Below are positions 23,700 to 59,343 of a DNA stretch of 64,000 nt, one piece after another. The first letter of the stretch is position 1, and every line of letters starts with the position of its first letter. The DNA is from Telmatactis stephensoni (Eukaryota > Cnidaria > Anthozoa > Actiniaria > Isophelliidae), in NCBI GenBank assembly GCA_029948255.1, contig JALIZF010001700.1:124001-188000 (forward strand), given 5' to 3'. Both the position numbers and the translations under genes were made by a program. The notes below the pieces were generated by a model. The model did not search any database. It was given only the letters and a program-made list of their open reading frames with translations, and was not told where the DNA came from.

Positions 23700-26054
23700 C
23701 GTTTGGCCATTACATTGCCCATCAATTTCACTGCAAAGTATATCGATGCAGGCTCGAAATAATTTCGAGTTACGCACAGGTTAGACGTATGCAGTGGGCG
23801 AGTATTGTTTGTCCGAAGGGGACTTTTAAAAACCCGATATATGTCTGTCGTAATGTCTTTTAATGGCATTATAGTGTATTTATAGCAATGATTGTGTTTT
23901 TATAGTCCTACTAAGTACCAAAAAGCCTGTACATTTACGTATTCACTTCAAAGCATTAACCTAATTGCTTATTCCACTGCCAAGTGCCTGAAACTATAAA
24001 CTAAAAATTTTCGGATATATAATTGATAATACCATTGTGATGTTAAGGGGTCAATACTACTATTAATGAAACCTTTAAATTGATAGGTAAAAACCCTGCA
24101 CAAAAAGGTCACTCAGTTTGAAAGCAAGAGCGTTGGGCTTTTAAATTGCACCTGCTTTGGATGGTCAATTAGTTTAACTCCTCATGTAGGCTATTGAACT
24201 TTTCAATTATTTCTTTATACGCAGTTTGAAGTAAAACTATTATACATCGGAGCCTCCGGATTTTAGAGTTTCAACTTTATTAAAAGGGAGAATCAACTCG
24301 TTTAAACATTTTAAAACGAAAACATATCCCATAACATCGTCTGAGGCAAGCATCGGGTTTTTTGAGCGGATTGTATTTGGGCGGAATAGATTCGACGTTG
24401 AATCAAGTTACATGATTCAAATACAAAATGTGTTTTTTAAGACATTTTACCCCCCCCCCCCCCCCCCCAAAAAAAAAAAAAAAAGAAAAAGAAAAAAAGA
24501 GCGGTTTACGTATGACTGTGAAAAAGTCCGTGCATCGCGTGCCATGTCTCTGTGTTTTGATTGGCTAAGATATTGACGTTGAACAATCCGTTGTGAAACG
24601 GCACGCCGCAACACGGCGTACGTGCGCATGCGCGGACTATTTCCAACAAAAATTACTCTAGTAATTCTGAAATGAAGTTAATTGAACACTTTTAATTTGG
24701 TCCCTCCGGCCTTGCAAATTCTGCGTGCAAAATTTAAAATAAAACCTTAAACTGCATGTAAAAGTGTATTGGATTGAATTGTCAAAGTGAACGGAAAACA
24801 TAGGTTTCAAATACTTACAGTTAAAAGGAATTTTGATATATGTTGAAAAAGTGATATTATGAATGAAGTTTATTTTTGATCCTCTTGAATTAAGACTTAC
24901 TTTAATCCGTATAGTAAATTGAAGCCACGAGATTTGCTGGCGAGGCATAAAGGACGCCAGCTATAGTAAAACAGAGTGCAGTATACGTGGGTGTTAGGTT
25001 ATATCGTAATAGATTGAACACAACATCAAGATCTAAATAGACATATGCAGTTAAGATTGAAATTTTTCTGAATCGAAGTTTTGCTCGACATTTTTCGGTT
25101 GCAATTTTGGAAAAAAAGATGTTCAAAATGTACATTTTCATAAGTTAGCAATTCTGAAGGAAAATGAACAGGCAGATTCTATAACGTTTTTTAAGAAAGA
25201 GAAATGGAAATAGAAGCGAATATCTCACAGCATAACAATCAAAAACGTTTTCCATCTGCTTTTGTTCATTTCATCAGTTAAAAACTGCCTGCACGATTTT
25301 ACGGCTCGAGAAAAGAGACGGCTGTCGCTCGCTAAGCTCAAAAGAAATGAAACTATTTGTGTGGTATTACCTCACACGAATACCAATTTGAACAATAAAT
25401 TCAGTAACTTCAATGGGGGCCTTTTAGTGTTCGTACTTGTCTTCGAACCGTCAACCACTCAGAACAATTTTTATTTCACTTTTTGACATCATCGTAGGAG
25501 CTGCCACTTATGAATGATGGTCTTTCAAACTGCCTTATCAATTTCCCAGAAAGAATTGACACTCAGAAATGTTCCGATATTCACTGAGAAGAAAAACCAG
25601 AGTGATTTGATCCGTGAAAAAGAACATCGGGTCTTCATTGACATGTCGTCCATCTTGCATGGTCAGAATTGCCTACGGTCAAAACGAAACCAAAAAGGGC
25701 TTCAGGCGCTTTCAAAAAATTGAACAACGATAAAATCAGGACAAAGGACAAAACTAGAACACAGTTGCTACGACTTGTAAGTAAAAAAATGTCACTGGTG
25801 ACACAAAATCAGATATTGTACTCACTGCTTGCAGCAAAAAAGTAATTCAAACTGTAAAGGGAAAAATTTCATAGCTTATGATGTATCATAGATGAAGTAC
25901 CATTATCAATCCGGAAAACTCTATATGTAATTTACTCATTTTACGTTATATTAATAGCAACGGGAAAAATTCGTAAATCGCCCCAACTCGAGAGTTTCCA
26001 TTCATGCAATACAAATTAGTGATTCGATTTAATGATCTTCCTTTTTCTCTTTCT
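23700..26054. other. 2.3 kb without a recognisable gene
   Basis: Apart from the C/A homopolymer junction at 24.45 kb, no repeat or exon was recognised. A GATTGGCTAA motif occurs near 24.56 kb. Confidence 0.5.
24450..24495 (+). repeat. poly-C run joined to poly-A run
   Basis: Nineteen C (24450-24468) are followed directly by 16 A (24469-24484) and then A-rich sequence. A similar junction occurs at 42601. Confidence 0.95.
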
Positions 26055-26061
26055 ACTGTCT

Positions 26062-26158
<97 letters not shown>

Positions 26159-26330
26159 AATCCTTCCTTCGTTCCTTCCTTCGTTCCTTCCTTCCTTTCT
26201 TCTTTCTTCCTTCCTTCCTTTCTTCCTTCCTTCCTTCTTTCTTTCTCCTTTCTTTTGTTCTTTTCCTTTCTTTCAATTCTTTTTTCTTTCATTTTTTCCT
26301 TGTTTCTTTCTTTCTTTTTCTCTATTCTTG
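26055..26330 (+). repeat. (TTTC)n/(TTCC)n microsatellite
   Basis: A perfect TTTC array of about 95 bp is followed by TTCC and degenerate pyrimidine repeats. The 79-122 codon frames here are artefacts. Confidence 0.95.
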
Positions 26331-26835
26331 AGTATATTGAACTATCTAGAGTTCAAAAATTTGAGTCAGTGAAATTTCCACTGCTAGTGTTCTTATTAAG
26401 ACCTTATCGTATCCAAGGATCGTCCGTAGCAGTATGTTTTTTAATGCAAAGGATTGTCCGTTATTTGCACATAAAAGGGCCATGGAGCATGCTCAGGTAT
26501 CTTAATGTTCATTATATAACATGACTTTTTAACTATCTTTTTCGTTCCTTATTGAAAAGTTAAGTTATTTTGGTGGGATGTTGTATTTTGAAGTTGTGTG
26601 AATACAACTGAGCTTAATGCTCTACGTTGTGCGTTACTGAGAGACGTCGACGTAACGCAAAACAAAAATTCATTTGTGCAAATTCCCGTTCCTCAGGCCT
26701 GCATTTTCGATAAAAACTGACATGTTGATTTAGATGATACTTCAGTGGTAATAAACCTATTTGAATAGCGCAATCAAACCCAGTTCTCTGAAAACGATCA
26801 GCCATCTCCTCATTTAGAATGCTATAGTCCGCAGT

Positions 26836-26860
26836 GGGGGGTGGGGGGGGGGGGGGGAGT
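26836..26860 (+). repeat. poly-G tract
   Basis: An interrupted run of about 22 G lies within 26836-26860. Confidence 0.9.
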
Positions 26861-26967
26861 TAATGGTCACATTTAATAGATTAAAGACAATGCAAAGCTC
26901 CTGGACGAAAACGCTGGTTTCTAAAGAATGTAAGGTCGCCACCTTGGTACCTGACAGTATCGATGTA

Positions 26968-27170
26968 GCCTAGAAAAACATTTGCGTGTAGAAAAGAAAT
27001 AATTTTTTTGCACGTGCTTCAAGGTGGAGTCGCTACTCGCCACCCTGCAGGTACATGGAGTATCAGGAGTACATGGAGTACATGGAATTTCAATTGTAGC
27101 TGCGAAAATTATTCGCGTGTAGAAAAAGACAGAACTTTACTTGCACGTGGTTCAAGCCGGAAGCTAGACT
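26968..27170 (+). repeat. two diverged direct repeats of ~75 bp
   Basis: GCGTGTAGAAAA, TTGCACGTG and TTCAAG..GG.AGCTA-like blocks occur in the same order at about 26968-27040 and 27096-27170. Similarity is partial. Confidence 0.45.
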
Positions 27171-30100
27171 CGAGCTGGTGAAAGTGAGAAAAGAGTGTCA
27201 AAATGGAAGGACGACCACCTGTGATAGATGGACTTCCAGGCACCTGTTGGCATCAAAGAAATCAATTAGGGAAGATTTTCAAACACAAACATTGCCTGAT
27301 ATACTTATCACTGTTAGACTCGTTCAGACAAAATCAGTGTCGGACAGCAGCAGTTTATCTGTTCGATTATGGTTTGGAAAACGTTTCGCGTGAGATTTGC
27401 ATTTTGATTCGTGAGATTTGCGTGTTTCTCGTTACCACCACAGGTTTTTTTTTTCTTTTAATTCTTCGGCTTCCAATCTTCCTCAGTAAGAAATACAGAT
27501 GTTTATGGTATTTTTTATTAGTTGTTCCTGAATTGGCCGACTCGGCAACGACTCCCTTGGCTCATTGGATGTAACTCAAGACTAAAATTAGTTATCTCGT
27601 TTATATATTTTAACGACAAATTAAACTAGTGCTGGATATGAACTGTAATATATGCCATGGTCAAAGTCGATTTTTTTCTTAATCATTTGCTTTTCAGCCT
27701 CAATTATCGGATTTAGGAATTAACTCCGGCTGTCGCCACATTAGCAATCTACTCACATATTCATGATAGTCTATATATACCATTTAGTATTCACCTTTTA
27801 AGTTTAACTTGCTGTAATTATCGGGTTATTTTCTTCTTAGCGTTTTTTCTTCACCACAGGATTAGAAAAGGTGGTAACCGATTTACTTGTATCTTGGGGA
27901 CAAGCCCTGTTTGAGTGCATTAACTTGACAGTAACGATAGATATTTGTATGAACTATTAGAAAATATTTGAGATATATAATGCGCGCGCGCTGATTGGCT
28001 GGACACCGTGTTTATATCGAACCAGAGGACAGAGACATTCTCGCACTAAAACTTCAGCTAGCTTGTGTTCCTAAGGTTGCTTTTTTTCTCGATCGCTCGT
28101 TTTGCGTTTCTTGTCAACAAAATTGAATTGAATAAATTGAGGTTGATACTATATGAGAACGAACATAGAAGCTATGGCTCGTGGTATATTCAATCTGGTC
28201 TTCTACTAAGTGAGAGGTTTTTTGCTTAGTTAATTGCTTTCGTGATCTCGGAGTTCCTTCTAATGCGTGTAACCGAGCTCACACTCTGATTAGCATTACC
28301 TGAGAGTGGAGGTAGCAAACACATTAGTTATAACCCTAACTTTGGTATAAAGATAAAAAAAATTCCAAAAGGTAACGGTATCAATATCTATATCCTGATC
28401 ATTTGTTCATATGGCAAAATATCATCGTTAATTTAATGAGAAAACAATTTGAAGTAGCATATGGTAAGGTTTTTCGGCTTTTTCTCGTATGGGTACCGTG
28501 GGATTCGTGGTTGTGCGGCGGTGGAATTTGTGGAATGCCTCAGTCACATCAACCATAGTTCAATTTGAGGGTGTAGACAATGCCTGGGTTGTAACATGTT
28601 GTTAAATTTTACATTTTACTTGTATCACTTTGTATCGGCCTGCCAAAGCTGTTGCCGGATATAATCAAGTCCGTGCAGAAGGTAACATATATTTCAGTGA
28701 AATATCTTATTAGAAATCTTTATTATTACTAATATGGAAATAATGCACGTAGTTCTGTACAACATATTTTTAAAATACATCAAAACTTTCCCAAAAACAA
28801 AGCGTATGATTAGGAAGATCATAGTGGGTTCATCTTTTTACAATTGGCTCAGAAAATGATGAATCCGAGTGCCAAACGAGATCTTGCCGAGTACTTCACG
28901 ATCTAAATGAAATCGTATGATTTTTCTTCCTCGCCAAAATAATGTAATGTAGTCGCCTTAGTTGTGGTATTATGGCTTAATAGACTGCACGCGACTAAGC
29001 CTAGGTGTTGACTGCGTAAACAGGAAAAAAAAAGGATTTTTCTTCTTCTTCACAAATAAGAATAAAGCCACTTTAAACGAATACTGATTACAGCTAGAAC
29101 CTTAAGGACCTTATAACTCACTTATAGACTCACAGGACTCAGAGTAGTCTAGAGGATAACTGTAGTTGAGCTGATTATATTTTATTTGTCACAAATCCAG
29201 GATTATTAAAAGACAGAGAGAGTTGGAGTAAATAAACTCCGCCCTATAGTAAGTCCTTTTAGAACAGGGCCCTTTGAACTAAAAAAACAGTTCACATCAA
29301 GGTATCCTCTTGAAACTGTGAATTACCTTTTATGTTTTGGTGGTGCTTTTGGCCAAAGGAATCAGATCCGGTAAGATAGTTTCCTCCAAGCACTTAGATT
29401 TTGAATGAATTAACAGCTTGAGATCATGTGAGGTTTTGATCACTGAAGCTACAAGATGTGTGCTAGCACTTTTGTAAGAAAAAAGGGGAAAATCTCATGC
29501 ATGTGTTTGCTTTAACAAACACGGTGTTTGTGAGGGAATTGTACAGCTACAGTCTCGCACGACTAATGTATGTACATACTTAAAAAAAAAAAACTAGTTA
29601 TATATATAGCCACTTCATGGCTGAAATCGTCCACGAGATCTGGAAGGATCATGCAGGTAGTTTCAAAGTAATGGTACTATGATCGACTCAAAAACTTTGA
29701 CAAGACAAATAATCGGACGAAAGATTACTGTTTAAATCGTATTTTTAATCTTAGTTTGGAAATAACATTAATAATGTACATTTTATCACGACTGTGCACA
29801 GGCGCGACCGATAACACGATTCAGTATCTTGGAGATATCATAAGTCCCCAAACAGGGGGACGACGTTTTTGACAGCTTTCTTTTTTCCTTTTTTATAATG
29901 TCAAAAATTACGAGACTGTTCAAATAATCCTTTTCATTACCCAGTTCCCAGCCTGTTTCTGGTTATCTGTATTATAATAAACCGGGCAGCATCTTCTCTT
30001 TTACCAATGAGATAGCTGTTTTGGAGTGATTTAGCGATGTAAGTTGCTCTGTGTGTTTACGCTGTGGTTGTCAATTGAACACACCCTATTTCCATGAAAG

Positions 30101-33100
30101 GCGCAAAACACCCCACCCCGCTTAGAAAGCTTGTGACACTGAAACAATTTCAAGCTCTAAGCTTTACATTCTTTATGTGATCTCAAGTGGATCTTTGGAG
30201 GTCTGGAAACCGGCCCGTTGTTCGAGAAATTCCAAGTATTCCAACTGTGTTCCAGAAAATACAGTTGCATTGAATGAACGGATGTCAGTCGGAGTTCTCT
30301 TTCTTAACTTCGCTTTAGTACTACTGTGTTTAAGACGATAGGCTTACTTCTGGGAAACTTATAAGTGGGCTCATTTTTACAGCACAGCTGCCACGTCAGC
30401 AAACGAAAGATTTGCTGGATCTGATTCCCATTATCCAGGTAGGTATAGGGTACATATACACTACATATTTATATGTGCAAATATCATATTTGACCCTGTA
30501 TGAAGTCAAATTCCATTCTATATGAGATATAATTTTTGACACGTGGAACCTATATCAGATCTTATATTTGATCTAATTGCCCCTAGACCCTGAATATAAG
30601 AACCATACGTACACGGATTTGATAGGGTAGATTAAATATATATTGAATTCCAGTGTTATCGATGTCCAAATCAGTGGTCAGTATACAATTTACATCAAAC
30701 GATCCGTTTTCTAAACTGACCGACCCAATATTCAATAATTGGATCACTCGCGATAAAAATCCCTTGTTTTCCCATAGATGGATCATATGCATATAAATAA
30801 GATCATTAAATCAATATACAGAAGGCACTGAACAATACATACAACGTAGAGATCATACCCGATCGGGACTGCATGGCGCTAGTATTGGAAGCAGTCCTTT
30901 GTTCCTCTCTGTTGGATTCATGGCAAGAACTCAATCAAAAACGAACCTTTTAGACCGTGGACAAGACAGCAATTGGAAACACTTTCTACTTTAGGTGTAA
31001 TTGCTGGAGTTTAAAAAGATCTTAATGGTTATAATTGAAATAACGGGTTGGTAGTCGCACAACTGGAAGGGGCGAGCACCGAACAGGTGCGGCCGAATTC
31101 TAACCACAGAAACAAATAACTGAGCGCGGATAATCGCTTCATGTTCCTCGAAACTCACGAGACCTCATTTGTGTTTAGTATGTACAAGATTCTTTTTATA
31201 TTTCACTTTCATCTCATACCTTCGTCAAATAAAATCAGCTTGTTAAAGCTTTAAAGACCACAGATTTAATTTCACAAGTAGTGTTCACATCGCCATTGAA
31301 ACATCAACTGATCGGCCGATAAACTGGACAACTGATCGACTCAAAATACACCACACTTAATGCCTTTGCACAAGGTTTGATCAAACATGACTTTTTATAT
31401 GTATTTACCTACAAAACAAAAGCTTTTTTCTGATACACTGTAAATTTAACAAGTGGCGTTCACAGGCTCATTAAATGAGATTATAACAATCAACCTATCT
31501 CTCTCAAAATGCACGGCACGTAAATTTGATGAATGGAAAAATCTTAAATATTGAAGTATGTACACCTTTTAATTCATCAAATTGAAGCTGTGCATTTCTA
31601 AGTAACAAAAAAAATGTTTTGAGATTTTTGTCAAAGGCACTCGCCAACTCACCAGTTTCGGTGTCTTCATTAAAACTCCATTTGTCATGAAAAAAAAAAA
31701 GCAAAAAAATATCACTAAGGACTGAACTCAGTAAGATCGCTTTTTAATTGGATTGATTTTTAATCCGTTCCAAATATCTATAACATGAACAAATAGGTAA
31801 TTTTTGATTTGTCTTACTTTTTTTCTGTGACTCAATATTCATCGGATGTTCGTTTCTCCAACTTCATTCATGTTATCAATCACAATTGATGACTCGATAA
31901 GATGAATTGTCAGTGAAAAGGTCTTTCACTGATAAACGTTTGTATCACCAATTTACTGCACAGGAACCAGGCTGTCGCTGTGTACAATCCAACTGCAACA
32001 TCTATTAGCTTAAACATAACTTTAATTGCAAAAACATGGTCCAATATCTGTGTCAAAGTAATTTGTTTCTTGTGTTAAAAATGTCTTGTCGCGACATGCA
32101 AGTTTCAGACGTTTCATCTTGGGAAGCAGTTTTTTGGACTTTTTAAGAAGGTGAAACAAAATATTTTTCTAATTACTTCTTATTTAGACATGTTTAAAAT
32201 ATATGGTTTAATTTTAGCAATAATGTGACTGATTTTTCCAGTGCTTTGTGTTTAGAGAAAATTTCTCAAACTGAAACGCAGCGAAAAATTCCGAAGAATT
32301 AGTTCCAATCATTCGGCTCTCTTCGAAAGTTATTAATCCAAAATGACACAGTTTTAGCGTTTATCATTTAGTTTATCAATAATGGGAGTCAAGTTCAAAA
32401 GAGGTTAACATTTTATTGTACTGGGCTGTGCGGAAATATTTCTCATAAGTATAAATCAAAAACTTTGTTTCCAATTTAAGAAAATATTTCAGAAATTTAG
32501 AGCAAAAAATCCGAAAGAGACACAGTTTCAGCTTTTCATTGTTCAGTTTACAATATCTCATGTTGAAAAGCGGAGGTTTTGTCAAAAGCAATTAGGTTTT
32601 TAGGAAGCAAATTATTCCTTTTGTTGCACGGCAGACTTTCTGTTGCTGTTAAAAAGCCCAACCTGACATTACACAGACTGTATGACTACCACAGTCGAAA
32701 CGAAAGTCTTTTAAGTTACAATAATATGTAAAAAATAGGAAATCAAGGCTGTGCCGTGGACAACTTGGCTCCAAATCAGAGTCAACACAGGATAAAAGGT
32801 AGAAAACAGGCGGTCCTCGGGAGACTGCTGTTTCAGCAACGGTCTGATAGAGAGGCCGGAATATCGATATTTCTGCATCGACTTTTTAGAAATCACGAAT
32901 CAAGAGATTTTTCTCACATTATTTATGATAGAAATTTCCCAAATCACGACTTAAATTATTTCATTTTCTAAATCACGCGCTTTGTTTTAGGCCGATTACC
33001 GGATCACATACTAAACTCTTGCGCACCCCGTTTGAACATCGACCACCGAATCCAGCCCAACGGCGCGTTGCTGTCTATTCAACTAAGAAACATATGATGA

Positions 33101-36100
33101 TTTGATTCTCAATGTTGGTTTTGGTAAACTTTGTATTTAAATAACACCCAAACTTCAAGTGTTTGAATAGGTTTGGTGGAGTCGGTTATATGATCATTAC
33201 TGATGACCAGAGATACCCGACAACCCCTTGGGGGCAATTCCGACAGAACCGATCTTGCCTTTTCTGAATACGCTCAAACTGATAAAGTATTTGAAAGAAA
33301 CTTTTGAATTCTGCTCGAAAGGTGATAAACACGTGTCAGGGGTTTATAATCAAGAACATTTTGAGAAAAATTGAAGTGACTTGTCGCGTGTCAGGCCACT
33401 AATTTTGCCTCGGGATAGGACAATTTGTGACGCCAAACCTTTTTTATCTGTCGATATAAACTTTTGTCAGGATGTAGTAGAAATGACTTTCACAAAATTA
33501 ATATCTCTAAGTCACATATGAGTCACTGAAGATTATTTGGACCTGACAGAATTGTGTCTCGACAGCCTAGGTGGCTTGGAGTTTATTTTTTTAATATCCC
33601 ACATCATCTTTATACCCATCCATCAACGTTTGATAAAACTTAAGATCTCGAAGGAAACGAATCTAAGGATATCAATTCCTGGCATAACTTTGAGTGAAGA
33701 TTTCAATCATATCTGCGATCATGTGCAAATGTCCTTGTAATCGTGAAGAATCGTTCCAGAAGCAATGATCGGGGAGTTGGACCTTCCTAAACCCTAGCTT
33801 ATCTTGCATGATTCGATTAAACGTTCTAAGCGCTTGAATGAATAACATAAGCCGGTTTCTTTGACGACAGAGGTAAGTCTGTTATGCATATTAAAAAGAG
33901 GGTTTAGGGTTTATATTCTGGACGAGATACAGAGAAATCAATCATGGCACCTTACAAAACATGCCGACGAAATGTTTGTCACAATACAAAGGAATTTGGT
34001 TCCACCCAAACATCGCCTTTTGTGTGCGTTGTACAATGTTTCACGGTCAATTTATCACGTATGAATAATAGGAACAGAAGTTGGAGATAGTTCTTATATT
34101 GGGTAAGAGACGCAGGGCTCACATACACAGGATCCAATCAGTTACCATACTTGAACATGTTCAACTAGTCCTAAACGTTCTTTTGCAGTGTTTTACCTTA
34201 ATGCCACGCACAGAAAGTTTTCAAGGCATGTGAACGTGTTCTTAATTAATATTCAACAGCGTGTATGACAGACAGTTAATGTTGCCAATGATTTTATTAA
34301 ATTTTTTGCATGGTTGTCCTGGTGATAGCCGGACGTACGCTCAGTTTGTGATGAAATCCAATTCAACCGTTTAAGACATTATGCCATAAAATTTCAAGTA
34401 CTGGATGCACACTTCGGTTCCTTGTCAGGTATACTGAGTCTGACATATAGATTCAATTTTGGTATTTTTAATACCATAACAGATAAAACTCTTCTATTTT
34501 TTCATTAGCGAGTGGAATGAGCTCAAGGAGACTTAGCCGTTTAGGGTCAATGAAGAATCTAAAAAGATTGACTAAAATAGATAAAGCTTTACCGCAAAAG
34601 GATTTTAATCCTTCCTTTCATCCCGTTATGCTTAGCTCAACTAAGCTTATACTTCGACGGATGTTTTTTTCAAGAGAAAAAATAACATCGCAAGACTGTT
34701 ATTAAACTTGGGATTTTTTTATAAGTAAGCTAATGTTTTTCTCAGCTTGAGTTCGGCGTCTTGTCTATAGGCAATGTTAACTAGGTTTTTGCATATGTAA
34801 AATATAAGTCCAGAGTATGAAAAAGTTCTGGGATTCTAGAAGTTTCTAAGGGATTCTAGACGCAGTGTATGCACCATGATCTGCGACCTGATTCTTTTCA
34901 CCGACACCAATTGTAATCTCTTGATATCAAGGTAGAATTTAGGTATAAACCTAGTTTGGTTCAATTGCACCGAATGATGACATTTGAAAGGGTTGCCCAC
35001 AGATAAAATAAATCGAGAGATTTTTTTTCGCTTAGCTTGAAACTCAGAGGAAAAGCTAACCGCGTAGTGCTTAAGAAGTAAATGGCAGTTGATAGTCGTG
35101 AGTTGATATTCCATTTAAGTCAAAACCATTCAAATCCGTTTAAAGAAGGTCACTCGAAAATTCGTTCTCCAGAGGTATCTATGCCTAACTATATGCAACT
35201 GCTGTAGCATATATTCGTTAACATTGCGATGAAATCGACAATTACATTACTTTATCGTCTCTGCACCTGCTCGTGATACCTTGTCAGCGGCAAATCGGTA
35301 AAGCAGCCTAGAAAACAAACGCTTCAAGCCGTGACAATACGTTGAATAAAACAACTCGGTGGGTATTGGCGCCAGAATTTGGCCTGTTTATAAAACAACT
35401 CTAGACGCAAAGTCTTGAAGTTCTTTACGATTGCGATCGATGATATTTGCTTGTTAAATTTGCCAAAGCGAAACACAAAAATACTGAAAATAAACAGAAA
35501 AGAAAACGAGGTTATTAGCTTTTTCGTGTATTTTTTCAGCTTTAACAGCCAGTTTGCAATTTTTCGGTGCAAGGAAATTCTATTTGATCATAGTGCAATG
35601 GAAGATTGACTCAGTCCCAGCTAGAATAGCGAATGTGAGGATATGAAAGCACACATGGAAGTGAAAAAGTTATCAGAGAACAGTTCGCTGGTCCATGCAG
35701 AATCTCCCTTATCGGTTGGCTCTACATTTTTCTGCAGGTCTAGTGTTATTTGTGAAAGTCGTTTTAGATCCCAATGCAAAGGAAAATGTAAGAATATTAT
35801 TATAGCACACATGCCGGAGCTAGCTACAATTAATAATTTACATTTTGACCCAAGGAAGCCATTGGTAGGCGGTCACTGCTTTTGTAGTGCGTGCTACCGG
35901 CCTACCGCGGACGAAAAAAAACCCTTCACAACACGTTACATTCACGCTAGAAAGCTTCCTTAAGCCTTAAGGTATTTCGTCAACAATTACTGAATAGCGA
36001 CCGAGTTTATTATGAAATTTAAATGATTATGACTAAAGTGAAGGTGTTGGGAAGCCAGACATTGAAATAGAGATATCCCACAGCGATTTTTCCATTTTAT

Positions 36101-36592
36101 TTATCTGAACCAGTGATAGCCCGGTCGAGCTCCAAAAGAGTCAAACACTACCACAAGCATCAGCTGTTCTTTGTTGACGATTTTTTCGTTGCTTCTGGAC
36201 GCTATTGTTTCGACAATGACAGGAGTTCTAATCAAAAGATGTCACAAATATCCGTTGTCTCGTCAATAGTTTTCTGGTAAACACGAAACAAAGGCCCCGG
36301 AAGCACTGAAGGCGCTATAACTCAGATACACTAGGATTAAGGACGAAATCTCAAGTACTTATTCAACTGTATCTTTTCAGATTCATTTATGAGATCTTTT
36401 CAACTTTTTAGGGCAAAAATCCACGTGTTCAAGTCTCTGTGTAATTTCAAGTAGCAGGCTAAAATTGGGGTCGAGTGACCGGAAGTGACCGTTTAGTCCC
36501 GCGTGGACAACAATTTCCGGTTCACACTGCGCAGGCTCTAAAACAAGATACAGATTTTCAAGTTGTTAGCCGTGCAAGGATGTGGTTGGAAA
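27171..36592. other. 9.4 kb without a recognisable gene, upstream of the Eph gene
   Basis: The longest frames (123 codons at 27203-27574, 106 codons at 35643-35963) show no domain or convincing splice context. A GCGCGCGCTGATTGGCT motif near 27.98 kb resembles an end of the small palindromic elements. Otherwise nothing is recognised, though short terminal exons or regulatory DNA could be hidden. Confidence 0.5.
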
Positions 36593-58200
<21,608 letters not shown>

Positions 58201-59166
58201 ACAGAGAGACTATATTGGATATAAATATTACTTTTATAGATGTATAGATAAAGAAAATATTGGAGGCATCACTCGGAATATCGTACATTCTAAAGAAATT
58301 ATAAACACCTATTGAATTATAACTAGATTGCTACTTTTGGTCCAAGAAATTCCAAACAACTGTCTATCTCAAGCACCAAGTTTGGATATCACTGCTATAG
58401 TATGTCATCGATTGCATCGATTTTTAAAGTACTTTAGATTTCTTGCTGTAGCTACGTGGAATGGCCCTTTAATATCTATCATACTTACATACGAACTATG
58501 GCTTCCCAGGCTAAAGATGCAGCCTTGAATGGAAAAAGTCTGGAGGCCCAAAAACATCCCCTCTCCAAGAAATGGAACTTGAAGTGATGCCTCTGCAATG
58601 CGAAAAAAAATGTTTTCAAATATGAGACTTTACCACTTTACCGTTTGGTTACTGTTACACCAGTTTGGAAAAAAATGTATTTCTTTGGAGTATTAAGTGA
58701 AACATTGCTTCTTTGGAATATCTACGGAGTTAATCTATACCTAAAGCTTTGATTGGAAGAGAATCAGCATTACTTTTTATGATCTTATCTTCAAATATGA
58801 TCAGTTGCATCTTCAAGATTATGAATTGCTTACTCCCTTAACTAATGATGAAGTATATGGTTAAACTTGCGAGGAGCTTATGAAGATGATTCAGCTGCAA
58901 GAACTGCATGTACTTTTTTCGCCAGTTTGTGTTCTGTGAACCGATGATTTTTGTATTTTAACTGAAGTCTTGCCGATAAGAAAAAGGCCTAATAGATAGC
59001 TTTGAAACATTATAAAGTTCCTAGTAAACGATTCATCCACGTTGTCATTTACGGACTGATTCCGAGGTTTCGGGTTCCAGACAAATCGTCAGGGAAAGGA
59101 TGATGCAAAACAAATAAAGAACAACAGTAACTAGAGTGTATCAAAATCAAAAAGAGCGCGCTTCTT
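58201..59166 (+). other. probable Eph 3' untranslated region and flank
   Basis: No element or coding exon was recognised. Confidence 0.5.
59113..59118 (+). terminator. candidate poly(A) signal of the Eph gene
   Basis: AATAAA lies about 910 nt past the stop codon. Earlier near-matches exist, so the true site is not fixed. Confidence 0.3.
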
Positions 59167-59343
59167 CAGGGCTGGTTTTCACGAGCGAAGGAAGCATAAA
59201 GCGGAAGGATCATACGCAGACTCAGTAGTGTACTGCTCATTAGCGGTGCTTGTCTTTTCTCACACCTCGGTGATAAATGCAGTACTGAGTCTGCGTATGT
59301 TGCTTCCACTTCTGCTTCCGTCGCCCATTAAAACCAGCTCTTA
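59167..59343. mobile_element. MITE-like element, family A
   Basis: It begins CAGGGCTGGTTTTCACGAGC and ends AAAACCAGCTCTTA, with about 60-bp imperfect inverted arms that meet at ACGCAGACTCAGTA on both sides. It is the same family as 46204-46363. Its interior on the minus strand (AAAAGACAAGCACCGC, TAATGAGCAGTAC) matches the 78-bp minisatellite unit in Eph intron 6. Confidence 0.8.

Noticed and set aside
26004..26372. 122-codon Phe/Ser/Leu-rich frame
   Set aside because: It lies on a TTTC/TTCC microsatellite. The same applies to frames at 9911-10207, 14347-14811 and 51554-52019.
32180..32600. Two weakly similar segments around GACACAGTTTYAGC
   Set aside because: The similarity is confined to a few short blocks and could be chance in AT-rich DNA.
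35643..35963. 106-codon plus-strand frame
   Set aside because: No recognisable domain, and an overlapping antisense frame is of similar quality. Not supported as an exon of the Eph gene by phase or content.
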